A stretch of 64,000 bases of DNA from contig NZ_JACRST010000001.1 in the NCBI RefSeq assembly GCF_014384885.1, positions 62,001 to 126,000 on the forward strand. Reading direction: 5' to 3'. This stretch comes from Ligaoa zhengdingensis. Lineage in GTDB: Bacteria > Bacillota > Clostridia > Oscillospirales > Ruminococcaceae. Numbering within the stretch: the stretch's first letter is position 1; every line of letters starts with the position of its first letter. Shown piece after piece: positions 7,700 to 16,782 of this stretch. The position numbers and the translations under genes were made by a program. The notes below the pieces were generated by a model. The model made no database searches, was not told the DNA's origin, and saw only the letters and a list, made by a program, of their open reading frames with translations.

Positions 7700-8866
7700 A
7701 TGAAACAGATCACAAAATATCCGCTGGTGCTCCTTTTCGCGGCGTTTATCGCCGTCCTTTCGGTGCTCGATATGTTCGTCAGCCGGCGGGAGTTTTCCGA
7801 GATGGAAAATCGCTACTTGCAGCTTAAGCCGACCTTTACAGTCAAATCTTTGATGAACGGCAAGTACACCAGCACCTACGAGACCTATATCAACGACCAG
7901 TTTGTGCTGCGTGACAACTGGATCAGCCTCAAATCCAGAACCGAATATTTGATCGGCAAGCAGGAAAACAACTCGGTGGTCTATGGGAAGGACCACTATA
8001 TGTTCGACAAGCTCGACCGCCTGGATGAGGAGCGCATTAAACAGAATCTGTCAAATGTGAAGGAGTTTTTTACCCGTTACAGCGATACGCCCGCCACCTT
8101 CGCCGTCATTCCCAATTCCTATGCGGTGTTATCTGATAAGCTGCCCTACGGCTTGGCGCTGGTGGACCAGTTCGCCTACATCGACAAGTGGTATGCTGAG
8201 GTGGGGGGCACAGGGGCCGCGACCCTGTCGCTGAAAGAATCGCTTTTGGAACACAAGGACAACTATATTTACTATATGACCGACCATCACTGGACTACCT
8301 ACGGGGCGTACCTCGCCTATAGCGACTACGTCCGTTCGCGCGGAATGGAGCCAGTGGAGTACGACAGCCTGACCGCTAACGAGGTCAAAGGGTTCTACGG
8401 GACCTATTTTTCCAAATCCAAACTGTTTAACGCGGTGCCAGATATCATCACCTGGATGGACATTCCCACCACCAGCGTCACCATCGATGGAGGAACCACG
8501 ATTTTCGACAGCAACAAACAGGAGGTCCCAGTGACCGGACTGTATTGGCAGGATAAGTTTGAAACGCGAGATAAGTACGCGGCGTTCCTCTATGGCAACA
8601 ACGGTGTCACGGTGATCCAAAGCGAAAACAACCGCTATCACAGCGAGGGCAAAACCAGTCGCATCCTGGTCATCAAGGATTCCTACGGCAACTCGATGGT
8701 GCCCTACCTCACCTACAATTACGACGAAGTGGTGGTGTTGGACCTGCGCGCCATTCCTTTCAATATGAGCGAATTTATGGCGGAGAATGAGTTCGATGAA
8801 ATCCTCCTGCTTTACAATTTCAAAAACTTTTCCGAGGACATCAACTTTACACGTCTGAAGTATTAA
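7700..8866 (+). CDS. DHHW-motif protein (AlgX/AlgJ-like)
   Basis: The 388-residue protein has an N-terminal membrane anchor and an extracellular SGNH-like domain. The DHHW motif (TDHHWTTYGAY, about 193-203) and the later serine block KDSYGNSMVPY are visible. The start at 7700 follows AAGGAGA by 7 nt and is preferred over the ATG at 7682, which overlaps the MBOAT stop. Family members deliver or transfer acyl groups to polysaccharides together with an MBOAT partner. A strong terminator follows. Confidence 0.85.
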   Translation: MKQITKYPLVLLFAAFIAVLSVLDMFVSRREFSEMENRYLQLKPTFTVKSLMNGKYTSTYETYINDQFVLRDNWISLKSRTEYLIGKQENNSVVYGKDHYMFDKLDRLDEERIKQNLSNVKEFFTRYSDTPATFAVIPNSYAVLSDKLPYGLALVDQFAYIDKWYAEVGGTGAATLSLKESLLEHKDNYIYYMTDHHWTTYGAYLAYSDYVRSRGMEPVEYDSLTANEVKGFYGTYFSKSKLFNAVPDIITWMDIPTTSVTIDGGTTIFDSNKQEVPVTGLYWQDKFETRDKYAAFLYGNNGVTVIQSENNRYHSEGKTSRILVIKDSYGNSMVPYLTYNYDEVVVLDLRAIPFNMSEFMAENEFDEILLLYNFKNFSEDINFTRLKY

Positions 8867-8874
8867 TTGCCGCT

Positions 8875-8901
8875 GGGCCGCCTATCTGGGCGGCCCTTTT
8901 T
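8875..8901 (+). terminator. Intrinsic terminator after the DHHW gene
   Basis: An 8-bp GC stem (GGGCCGCC, 8875-8882, with GGCGGCCC, 8889-8896), six-base loop, then five T. Confidence 0.92.
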
Positions 8902-8935
8902 GTCTCGCAGCCCGGCGTTTTTGGAAGTGTGCCGC

Positions 8936-8964
8936 TTGAATAAAAGGTCAAAAAATGATATAAT
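8936..8964 (+). promoter_or_regulatory. Sigma-A type promoter of miaB
   Basis: TTGAAT (8936-8941), 17-bp spacer, TATAAT (8959-8964), 35 bp before the miaB start. It follows the preceding terminator directly and probably drives the long miaB-mutS-mutL-miaA-hfq run. Confidence 0.8.
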
Positions 8965-8998
8965 TTGATGATACATTAAATACCCGGGAGGATGCGAT

Positions 8999-10420
8999 TT
9001 GTCCACACAGATGAAAACGGAACTGTCTCAGGCGGAGCTCAGCCTCCAGTTTGAATATATGAAGCGGGTGCGGGAGCTTCTCGCCCAACGATACGATCAT
9101 CCGCCGCTTGCGCATGTGCATTCCTACGGGTGCCAGGCCAACGTGGCGGAGGGGGAGCGCATCCAGGGAATGCTTGCCCAGATGGGCTATGGATTCACCG
9201 ATTCCCCAGACGATGCGGATTTTATCCTTTATAACACCTGCGCCATCCGAAAGGGTGCTGAGGATCGCGTGTTCGGCAATGTCGGAGCACTGCAGCACAA
9301 CAAGCGCCGCCGCCCCGATATGATTATTGCCCTGTGCGGCTGTATGACTCAGCAGGAACAGGTGGCGGCCCGGATGAAACGGAGCTACCCCCATGTGGAT
9401 CTGGTGTTCGGCACTCATGCAATCCACCGCTTTCCGCAAATGGTTCACGAGGTACTGTCGAGCCAAAAGCGGGTATTCCACATAGAGGAAACCGAAAATA
9501 TCATCGCAGAGGGACTGCCGATCCGGCGCGACGGCGACTTCAAGGCGTGGATTCCGATTATGTACGGCTGCGACAACTTCTGCACCTACTGCATCGTCCC
9601 CTATGTGAAGGGGCGGGAACGCAGCCGGCGGCCTGGTCCGATTCTGAACGAGGTGCGGGAGCTGGCGGCAAAGGGCTACCGGGAGTTCACTCTGCTCGGG
9701 CAGAACGTCAACTCCTATGGAAAAGGGTTGGACGAGCCGGTATCTTTTGCCTCACTTTTGCGAAAAATAAATGAGATCGAAGGTGACTTCCGCGTTCGGT
9801 TTATGACCAGCCACCCCAAGGACTGTACCCATGAGCTGATCGACGCCATTGCGGAGTGCGACAAGCTGTGTAAGCATATCCATCTGCCTGTGCAGTGCGG
9901 TAGCGACCGCATCCTAAAGCAGATGAATCGCCACTATACCTTACAGCAGTACCGCGAGCTGATCGACTATGCGCGAAAAAAAATTCCCGGTGTGAGCTTT
10001 ACCAGCGACATCATCGTGGGCTTTCCCGGGGAGACCTACAAGGACTTTTGCGAGACCCTGGCGCTGATCCGTGAGGTGGAATACGATTCGCTTTACACCT
10101 TTATTTATTCCCCCAGGGAGGGAACCCGTGCAGCGCAGATGGAGGATCCGATGCCGGGCGAGGAGAAGTCACGCTGGTTCCAGGAGCTGCTCGAAACGCA
10201 GGAGCAGATCGGCATCCGGCACAACGAAGCCCGCGTGGGCAAGGTTCTGCGGGTATTGGCCGAAGGGGAAGCCAAGAACAAGTCTGGCTGGCTGACCGGC
10301 CACGCCGACAATAGCTCCATCGTCAATTTCCCGGCGGATCAGGACTTGATCGGCAGTTTCGTACCGGTGCGCATTACCCGTGCGCTCAACTGGGCTGTGG
10401 AGGGCGAGCCGGTGCTTTAG
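8999..10420 (+). CDS. miaB: tRNA-2-methylthio-N6-dimethylallyladenosine synthase
   Basis: MiaB is a radical-SAM methylthiotransferase that adds a methylthio group to i6A37 of tRNAs reading UNN codons. The 473-residue protein has the N-terminal UPF0004 domain with its cluster cysteines (SYGCQAN, NTCAIR, ALCGCM), the radical-SAM motif CDNFCTYC (about 191-198) and a C-terminal TRAM domain. Translation probably starts at the TTG at 8999, which is 7 nt after GGGAGG; the first ATG is four codons further. Its substrate is made by MiaA, encoded 5 kb downstream. Length is normal. Confidence 0.95.
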   Translation: MSTQMKTELSQAELSLQFEYMKRVRELLAQRYDHPPLAHVHSYGCQANVAEGERIQGMLAQMGYGFTDSPDDADFILYNTCAIRKGAEDRVFGNVGALQHNKRRRPDMIIALCGCMTQQEQVAARMKRSYPHVDLVFGTHAIHRFPQMVHEVLSSQKRVFHIEETENIIAEGLPIRRDGDFKAWIPIMYGCDNFCTYCIVPYVKGRERSRRPGPILNEVRELAAKGYREFTLLGQNVNSYGKGLDEPVSFASLLRKINEIEGDFRVRFMTSHPKDCTHELIDAIAECDKLCKHIHLPVQCGSDRILKQMNRHYTLQQYRELIDYARKKIPGVSFTSDIIVGFPGETYKDFCETLALIREVEYDSLYTFIYSPREGTRAAQMEDPMPGEEKSRWFQELLETQEQIGIRHNEARVGKVLRVLAEGEAKNKSGWLTGHADNSSIVNFPADQDLIGSFVPVRITRALNWAVEGEPVL

Positions 10421-10523
10421 TTTTTTTGTTTGATTTTCGTGTCGGCCGCCGCGCGGGGCGGATGCGGATGCTCATATAAAATCAATAAAGTTTATCATAC
10501 GCGCGGAAGAAAGGATTCATACC

Positions 10524-10928
10524 ATGGATGTAATTAAACTCACCCGGGAACTGGGAAAAGCCATTCAGGAGGACGACGGGTATAAGCTGTTTGCCGCCGC
10601 CAAGGAGAAAGCTGACAACGACACCGAGCTGCAGGATTTGATCGGCAAGTTTAATCTGAAGCGCATGGATTTGAGCAACGCGGTGACCGCCTCCGAACCT
10701 GATCAGGCCAAGCTGGAGCAGTTGGACAAGGAACTCAAGGAGCTCTACGACACCGTGATGAGCAATCCCACCATGATTGAGTTTAACGCCACCAAACAGG
10801 CTGTGGACAGCATGATGAGCTTTATCAATCAGATTTTGACGGCCAGCGTCAACGGCGAGGATCCGTTCCTGGTGGAGGAAGCCCACGATTGCGGCGGCAA
10901 CTGCGGTTCCTGCGGCGGCTGCCACTGA
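10524..10928 (+). CDS. ylbF: YlbF/YmcA-family protein with cysteine-rich tail
   Basis: The 134-residue helical protein matches the YlbF/YmcA (Com_YlbF) family, whose B. subtilis members form a complex with YaaT that binds iron-sulfur clusters, supports Spo0A phosphorylation and affects RNA maturation with RNase Y. The helical core occupies about 1-110. The last ten residues hold four cysteines (CGGNCGSCGGC), a likely metal-cluster site. It lies 52 bp before mutS. No YmcA or YaaT partner is in the window. Assignment to YlbF rather than YmcA rests on the cysteine tail and is inference. Confidence 0.75.
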   Translation: MDVIKLTRELGKAIQEDDGYKLFAAAKEKADNDTELQDLIGKFNLKRMDLSNAVTASEPDQAKLEQLDKELKELYDTVMSNPTMIEFNATKQAVDSMMSFINQILTASVNGEDPFLVEEAHDCGGNCGSCGGCH

Positions 10929-10980
10929 GAGATAGACAGAACTTGATATGACAACATAATCGCCCAGGAGGTAAAGATTT

Positions 10981-13596
10981 ATGGCCAAACTTTCGCCGAT
11001 GATGCATCAGTATTTTGAACTCAAGGAGAACCACAAGGACCATATTTTGTTTTTCCGCCTGGGCGATTTCTATGAGATGTTCTACGACGACGCCCTGCTG
11101 GCCTCCAAGGAATTGGAGCTGACGCTGACCGGCCGCGACTGCGGCCAGGAGGAGCGCGCGCCGATGTGTGGCGTCCCTTACCACAGTGCGGAGGCGTACA
11201 TCGCGCGCCTGATCAAGAAGGGCTATAAGGTCGCCATCTGCGAGCAGATGGAGGACCCAGCGCTCGCCAAAGGCTTGGTACAGCGGGACGTGATCCGCGT
11301 GATCACGCCCGGCACCATCGTCGAGACCAGTATGCTGGACGAGGGGACCAACAATTTTATCGCCAGCATCTTCTGCGATATCCGCGGCTTTGGTGTGTGC
11401 TTCACCGACATCTCCACCGGCGAGATCAAGGCCACCCAGTATCAGGGCCGCGATCATCAGCAAAAGCTGATCTCCGAGCTGGGCCGCTTTATGCCCAGCG
11501 AAATCATCTTCAATCAGAGCTTTCTCGACTATAAAGTTGTGACTTCTTTTATCAAAGAGAAGCTGGGTTGTTCAACCAATCTGGCGGATGACGACGAGAC
11601 CGTCATCGCGATGGCGCAGGATTCGATTTGCAGGCACTTCCAAGTGGGCGAGCTTTCTCAGCTCGGATTAGATGACAAGCCCTACTGCACTTATGCGGTG
11701 GGGATGTTGCTTCACTATCTGGAAAACACCCAAAAGACCGGCCTGGAACGTCTGCTTGCCATCGATTATTACAACGACAAGCAGTATATGAATTTGGATA
11801 TGACCGCCCGCAGGAACCTGGAGCTCACCGAAACGATGCGTTCGGGCGAGAAGCGCGGCTCACTTCTGTGGGTATTGGATAGAACCAAAACGGCGATGGG
11901 TAAGCGGCTGCTGCGCTCCTATCTCGAGCAGCCGCTCGTCAATCCGACTGTGATCAATAAGCGCCTCAATGCGGTGGAGGAGCTGTTTCGATGCAGTATG
12001 CAGCGGGGGGAACTCATCGAAATGCTTGCGGGCATCTTCGACCTTGAGCGGCTGATGACCAAGGTGGTGTTCGGAAATTGCTCTCCCCGCGACCTCAAGT
12101 CGCTGGAATTTACCGCCTCCAAGCTGCCGCCGCTCAAAGAGGCGGTGAGCGGGTTCCAATCGGCTTATTTGACACAGATACATAATGAAATCGACCTGCT
12201 GGAGGATATCCACAGCCGGATTCACAGCGCGGTTAAAGATGAGCCCCCGATCAATACCAAGGAGGGGGGCGTGATCGAAAAGGGGTACAACGAGGAGCTC
12301 GACGGCCTGCGGGACATCGTGTACAACACGAAGGAGTATCTCGCCAAAATCGAGGCGGACGAGCGGGAAAAGATCGGTATCTCCAAGCTGAAAATCGGGT
12401 ACAACCGCGTATTCGGCTATTACATCGAGGTGTCGCGCTCCAATTCCGAGCTTGTGCCCGCTCATTACATCCGCAAGCAGACGCTCGCCAACTGCGAGCG
12501 CTACATCACGGAGGAGCTCAAGGAGCTCGAGGAGAAGATCCTCGGCGCCAACGAAAAGATCATCCGTCTGGAGCAGCAGTTGTTCGACGAGCTGCGCACC
12601 TTTGTAGCAAGCCAGCTCCACCGGGTGCAGGCCACGGCTTCAGCCATTGCACGGCTGGATGTGTTCGCCGCCTTTGCGGAGGTTTCCTCCCTGCGCGGCT
12701 ATGTGCGCCCGGATATCACCGTTTCGGACGAGCTGATTATCAGAGACGGCCGCCACCCGGTGGTGGAGGCGCTGCTCACCGGCGCGCCGTTTGTGTCCAA
12801 CGACTGTTACCTCGACTGTAAAGAGAACCAGATCAACATCATCACCGGCCCCAATATGGCCGGTAAATCCACCTACATGCGGCAGGTCGCACTGATCGTC
12901 CTGATGGCACAGATCGGGTGCTTTGTCCCCGCATCAAGCGCCAAGATCGGCATCGTGGATGGCATTTACACCCGCGTTGGCGCATCGGACGACCTGGCTT
13001 CCGGTCAGTCCACCTTTATGGTGGAGATGAACGAGGTCGCCCAGATTTTAAAATCCGCGACCGCTAAGAGCCTGTTGATCCTCGACGAGATCGGCCGCGG
13101 CACCTCCACTTTCGACGGCATGAGCATCGCGCGGGCCGTGATCGAATTCATCGCGGACAAGAAGAAGGTGGGGGCCAAAACCCTGTTCGCCACCCACTAC
13201 CACGAGCTGACCGAGCTGGAGGAGGAACTGTCCTCGGTGAAAAACTACAATATCGCCGTGAAGAAGCGCGGAGATGACATCACCTTCCTGCGGCGCATTG
13301 TGCGGGGCGGAGCGGACGACAGCTACGGCATCGAGGTTTCCAAGCTGGCCGGCATCCCCGATGCGATTATCGAGCGCGCGCACGAGATTCTCACCGACCT
13401 GGAAAACGGCAACCCTGTGGCGGCACGTATCAGGGAGGGAAAACCGAAGCTGGAGGAGGCGGACGACGGGCAAATTTCCCTGCTGCCGCTCGCGGAAAGC
13501 CCGGTTGTGGAGCGCCTGCGCCAGATGGATGTCAATACCTTGACGCCGATAGAGGCGCTCAACACCCTATATGAACTGAAAAAGCTGCTCACTTAA
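10981..13596 (+). CDS. mutS: DNA mismatch repair protein MutS
   Basis: The 871-residue protein recognises mismatches and small loops. The N-terminal mismatch-wedge motif (GDFYEMF, Phe-x-Glu, about 28-34), the connector, core and clamp domains, and the C-terminal ABC-type ATPase are all present: Walker A GPNMAGKST (about 623-631), Walker B LLILDEIGRGTSTFDG and the helix-turn-helix end. AGGAGGT lies 7 nt before the ATG. mutL follows 27 bp after, as in most Firmicutes. The length is typical. Confidence 0.98.
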   Translation: MAKLSPMMHQYFELKENHKDHILFFRLGDFYEMFYDDALLASKELELTLTGRDCGQEERAPMCGVPYHSAEAYIARLIKKGYKVAICEQMEDPALAKGLVQRDVIRVITPGTIVETSMLDEGTNNFIASIFCDIRGFGVCFTDISTGEIKATQYQGRDHQQKLISELGRFMPSEIIFNQSFLDYKVVTSFIKEKLGCSTNLADDDETVIAMAQDSICRHFQVGELSQLGLDDKPYCTYAVGMLLHYLENTQKTGLERLLAIDYYNDKQYMNLDMTARRNLELTETMRSGEKRGSLLWVLDRTKTAMGKRLLRSYLEQPLVNPTVINKRLNAVEELFRCSMQRGELIEMLAGIFDLERLMTKVVFGNCSPRDLKSLEFTASKLPPLKEAVSGFQSAYLTQIHNEIDLLEDIHSRIHSAVKDEPPINTKEGGVIEKGYNEELDGLRDIVYNTKEYLAKIEADEREKIGISKLKIGYNRVFGYYIEVSRSNSELVPAHYIRKQTLANCERYITEELKELEEKILGANEKIIRLEQQLFDELRTFVASQLHRVQATASAIARLDVFAAFAEVSSLRGYVRPDITVSDELIIRDGRHPVVEALLTGAPFVSNDCYLDCKENQINIITGPNMAGKSTYMRQVALIVLMAQIGCFVPASSAKIGIVDGIYTRVGASDDLASGQSTFMVEMNEVAQILKSATAKSLLILDEIGRGTSTFDGMSIARAVIEFIADKKKVGAKTLFATHYHELTELEEELSSVKNYNIAVKKRGDDITFLRRIVRGGADDSYGIEVSKLAGIPDAIIERAHEILTDLENGNPVAARIREGKPKLEEADDGQISLLPLAESPVVERLRQMDVNTLTPIEALNTLYELKKLLT

Positions 13597-13623
13597 TCGA
13601 TACAGCGAAGGGAGGGACGCCCC

Positions 13624-15570
13624 ATGGGCGTGATACATCGTTTGGACCGGCATGTCGCGGAGCTGATCGCGGCGGGCGAGGTGGTGGAGCGCCCCGCCTC
13701 AGTGGTCAAAGAGGTGGTGGAAAATGCCATCGATGCGTGCGCCACCGCCATCACAGTGGAGATCAAGAACGGCGGCATGACCTTTATCCGGGTTACTGAC
13801 AACGGCAGCGGTATCTACCGCGAGGATCTGTCCGAGGCGTTTCAAAGCCATGCCACCAGCAAGATTCAGGACGAATCCGACCTGGACGGCATTTTGACCA
13901 TGGGGTTTCGCGGCGAGGCGCTCGCTTCAATCGCCGCGGTGGCGCGGGTGGAGCTGCTTACTCGCCGTGCGGAGGAGTTGGAGGGTTCGCGCTATGTGAT
14001 CGAGGGCTCCGAGGAGCGGGAGAATCAGCCCGCCGGTTGCCCCAAGGGCACGACCATTATCATCCGCGACCTGTTTTACAACACGCCGGCGCGCCTCAAA
14101 TTTGTCAAAAAAGACGTGAGCGAGGCGAACGCTGTGGCCGGAGTGCTCGATAAAATCGCAGTCTCACACCCCAATATTGCATTTCAACTGATTAAGGATG
14201 GGGAGCTCAAGCTCAATACGCCAGGCAACGGCGACCTGTTGTCGGCAGTCTACGCTGTCTACGGCCGCGAGTTTACTAAGGGGCTCACCGAGGTGCACTA
14301 TCAAAACGGAGGTTTTGCTGTCGATGGCTTGGTATCCAAGCCGGAATTCAGCCGGCCCAACCGCTCGATGCAGAACTTTTTTATCAACAAGCGCTTCGTC
14401 AAAAGCCGCACGGCCGCGGCTGCGCTGGAGGAGGCCTACAAGGGGGCGTTGATGGTCGGACGTTTCCCGGCCTGTATCCTCAACTTGACGGTGGAGCCTC
14501 ACACTGTGGATGTCAATGTACACCCAGCGAAGATCGAGGTTCGCTTTCAGAATGAAAAGCCGATCTTCGATCTGGTCTATTTTGGGGTAAAAAATTCCCT
14601 GGCTGGGTTGAATGCGCCGGAGATACGGCTCAAAAATCAACCTGCGGCTCACCAGCCTAAGCGAGAGAGCGAACCGCAGCGCATGAGCGCACAAGAATTT
14701 CAAAGAGCTTTTGGGCAGCAAAAATGCGAACCAGGCGGCACAATCCGCGCGGTTTCGCCCAAAGAGCGCGCTACAATGGAGGGAGCGCTGGACAAGCCGT
14801 TAACCCTGCACAAGCGGGATGACCTGTTCCGCGTGACGCCCCCTTCTGCGCCTCTCTATCAGGAAAAGACAGATGTGACAAGCTCTAAACCTTTACAGAA
14901 AGAAACGCTGCTGCCGCAGAAGAAACTGTTCAACGATCCACCTCCGGAAGAACAGTTCGGCCTTTCAGCATTCAGCGAGACGGCGCCGGTTGTGAGCCAG
15001 TACGCCAACGCGCGCCTGGTGGGCGAGTTGTGGGACACCTACATCCTGCTGCAAAACGGGGACAAAATGCTGGTGGTGGATAAGCACGCGGCGCATGAGC
15101 GCATCTTGTTCAACCGCCTAAAGGCGGAGGAGCGGGACCAGTTTTGCCAGACGCTGCTCGCCCCAAAGGCGGTTGCCCTCGCGCGCGAGGAATATGACGC
15201 CGCGGTGGAGCACCTCGATTTATTGGCCCGCTGCGGCTTTGACGCGGAGGATTTTGGCGACGGCTCCCTGTTGGTGCGCACCGCGCCCATGTGGTTGTCG
15301 GATGGCGACGTGGCGCCAGTGGTGTCCGAGCTGTGTGCAAATCTCAAAGAAAATCGACGCGATATCACGCCGGAGGTGCTCGACAGCCTGTACCATTCGG
15401 TCGCCTGCCGCACGGCGGTGAAAGGCGGAAACAGGAGCACACCGCTTGAGCTCTCCGCTATTGTGGCGGTTCTGGAGGAGGACGGTACGATTCAGCATTG
15501 TCCGCACGGCCGCCCGGTCTGTGTCACCATGACCCGCCACGAGCTGGAAAAGCAATTCGGCCGGGTGTAA
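13624..15570 (+). CDS. mutL: DNA mismatch repair protein MutL (endonuclease type)
   Basis: The 648-residue protein couples MutS to strand incision. The N-terminal GHKL ATPase is intact (ENAIDACA, DNGSGI, SHATSKI, GFRGEAL). A variable linker runs about 335-450, and the C-terminal dimer/endonuclease domain has ACRTAVKGG and CPHGRP. The endonuclease metal motif reads DKHAAHERILFN: the Asp, His and first Glu are kept, but the usual Gln is Lys and the closing Glu is Asn. Nicking activity is therefore likely but not certain. GGGAGGG precedes the ATG. The stop is 1 bp before the miaA region. Confidence 0.97.
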   Translation: MGVIHRLDRHVAELIAAGEVVERPASVVKEVVENAIDACATAITVEIKNGGMTFIRVTDNGSGIYREDLSEAFQSHATSKIQDESDLDGILTMGFRGEALASIAAVARVELLTRRAEELEGSRYVIEGSEERENQPAGCPKGTTIIIRDLFYNTPARLKFVKKDVSEANAVAGVLDKIAVSHPNIAFQLIKDGELKLNTPGNGDLLSAVYAVYGREFTKGLTEVHYQNGGFAVDGLVSKPEFSRPNRSMQNFFINKRFVKSRTAAAALEEAYKGALMVGRFPACILNLTVEPHTVDVNVHPAKIEVRFQNEKPIFDLVYFGVKNSLAGLNAPEIRLKNQPAAHQPKRESEPQRMSAQEFQRAFGQQKCEPGGTIRAVSPKERATMEGALDKPLTLHKRDDLFRVTPPSAPLYQEKTDVTSSKPLQKETLLPQKKLFNDPPPEEQFGLSAFSETAPVVSQYANARLVGELWDTYILLQNGDKMLVVDKHAAHERILFNRLKAEERDQFCQTLLAPKAVALAREEYDAAVEHLDLLARCGFDAEDFGDGSLLVRTAPMWLSDGDVAPVVSELCANLKENRRDITPEVLDSLYHSVACRTAVKGGNRSTPLELSAIVAVLEEDGTIQHCPHGRPVCVTMTRHELEKQFGRV

Positions 15571-15583
15571 GGTGAGGATCGGT

Positions 15584-16537
15584 ATGGAAAGAAAAATCCC
15601 ATTGTTGTGTGTGGTCGGACCCACCGCGTCGGGCAAAACAAAGCTCGCGATCGAACTCGCGAAGCGATATGACGGCGAGGTTGTATCGGCCGATTCGATG
15701 CAGGTATACCGCCATATGGATATCGGCACTGCGAAGCCCACCCCTGCAGAGAAGGAGGGCATTCCGCACCACTGCCTGGATTTCGTCGAGCCAGGGGAAT
15801 CGTTCAGCGTGGCTGAGTATGTGGAGCACGCCCGCGCGGCGATTCGACAGATCGACGGTCGCGGTAAGCTGCCCATTCTGGCGGGGGGCACCGGCTTATA
15901 TGTCAGCAGTTTGGTGGACAACATCGCTTTCACCCCCACCCCAAGCAGTGAAGCGGTGCGCATGGAGCTGCAACAACTGGCCGGGGAACGGGGCAACCAA
16001 TACCTTTGGGAAATGCTGCGTGAGATCGATCCTGCACTTGCGGACAAGCTCCACCCAAACAACCAGGGCAGGATAATCCGCGCCATCGAGATTTATCGGC
16101 TCACCGGAATCCCCATGAGTGAGCACCAACGGCTTTCACGCGCGGAGCCGTCTCCCTACCGGGTTTGTATGCTGGGTCTCAACTTTGCCGACCGGCGGAC
16201 GCTCTACGCGCGCATCGACCGGCGGGTGGATCAGATGGTGCAGAGCGGACTGCTGGAGGAGATTCGCGCTTTGCAGAGGATGGGTTATTCCAAAACCTCG
16301 ATGCAGGCGATTGGTTACAAGGAGTTTTTCTCTTATCTGGATGGAAACGGAACGCTGGAAGAAGCGGTCGAACGGGTAAAACAGGAAACGCGGCGCTATG
16401 CCAAGCGGCAGTTGACCTGGTTTCGCCGGGACGATCGTATCCGCTGGCTGAATGTGGATGAATATGACGGATTTGCGCCGCTGCTGGATGCGGCGGCGCA
16501 GCGGTACGAACAGGAAAAGGGGGAAGCGGTTTTATGA
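15584..16537 (+). CDS. miaA: tRNA dimethylallyltransferase
   Basis: MiaA transfers the dimethylallyl group of DMAPP to A37 of tRNAs, giving i6A, the MiaB substrate. The 317-residue protein has the P-loop GPTASGKT (about 11-18), the catalytic SADSMQVYRHMDIGTAKP region and the DFVEPGESFSV segment. The ATG at 15584 follows AAGGTGAGG by about 6 nt and is preferred over GTG at 15572. Its end overlaps the hfq start by 4 nt (ATGA), the classic miaA-hfq coupling. Confidence 0.97.
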   Translation: MERKIPLLCVVGPTASGKTKLAIELAKRYDGEVVSADSMQVYRHMDIGTAKPTPAEKEGIPHHCLDFVEPGESFSVAEYVEHARAAIRQIDGRGKLPILAGGTGLYVSSLVDNIAFTPTPSSEAVRMELQQLAGERGNQYLWEMLREIDPALADKLHPNNQGRIIRAIEIYRLTGIPMSEHQRLSRAEPSPYRVCMLGLNFADRRTLYARIDRRVDQMVQSGLLEEIRALQRMGYSKTSMQAIGYKEFFSYLDGNGTLEEAVERVKQETRRYAKRQLTWFRRDDRIRWLNVDEYDGFAPLLDAAAQRYEQEKGEAVL

Positions 16538-16767
16538 AAAATGGGGCATTACAGGACATCTTTTTGGATGAGGTTCGCAGACAGAAAACTCCGGTGACAG
16601 TATACCTCACCAACGGATTCCAGCTCAAAGGGCTGGTGCGCGGGTTTGACAGCTTCACACTGATTTTGGACTGCGAGGACAAACAGAATTTAGTCTATAA
16701 ACACGCCATTTCTACCATCATTCCGGCTAGGGTGATCGAAATGACTATCTCCGAACCGGAAGTATAA
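16534..16767 (+). CDS. hfq: RNA chaperone Hfq
   Basis: The 77-residue Sm-like protein forms a hexameric ring that binds small RNAs and mRNAs. The Sm1 motif (VTVYLTNGFQLKG) and the Sm2 motif with YKHAIST are clear. It overlaps miaA by 4 nt and is translationally coupled. The tail after the core is only a few residues long, as in Gram-positive Hfq. Confidence 0.97.
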   Translation: MKNGALQDIFLDEVRRQKTPVTVYLTNGFQLKGLVRGFDSFTLILDCEDKQNLVYKHAISTIIPARVIEMTISEPEV

Positions 16768-16782
16768 GCAAGGAGTGCACCT

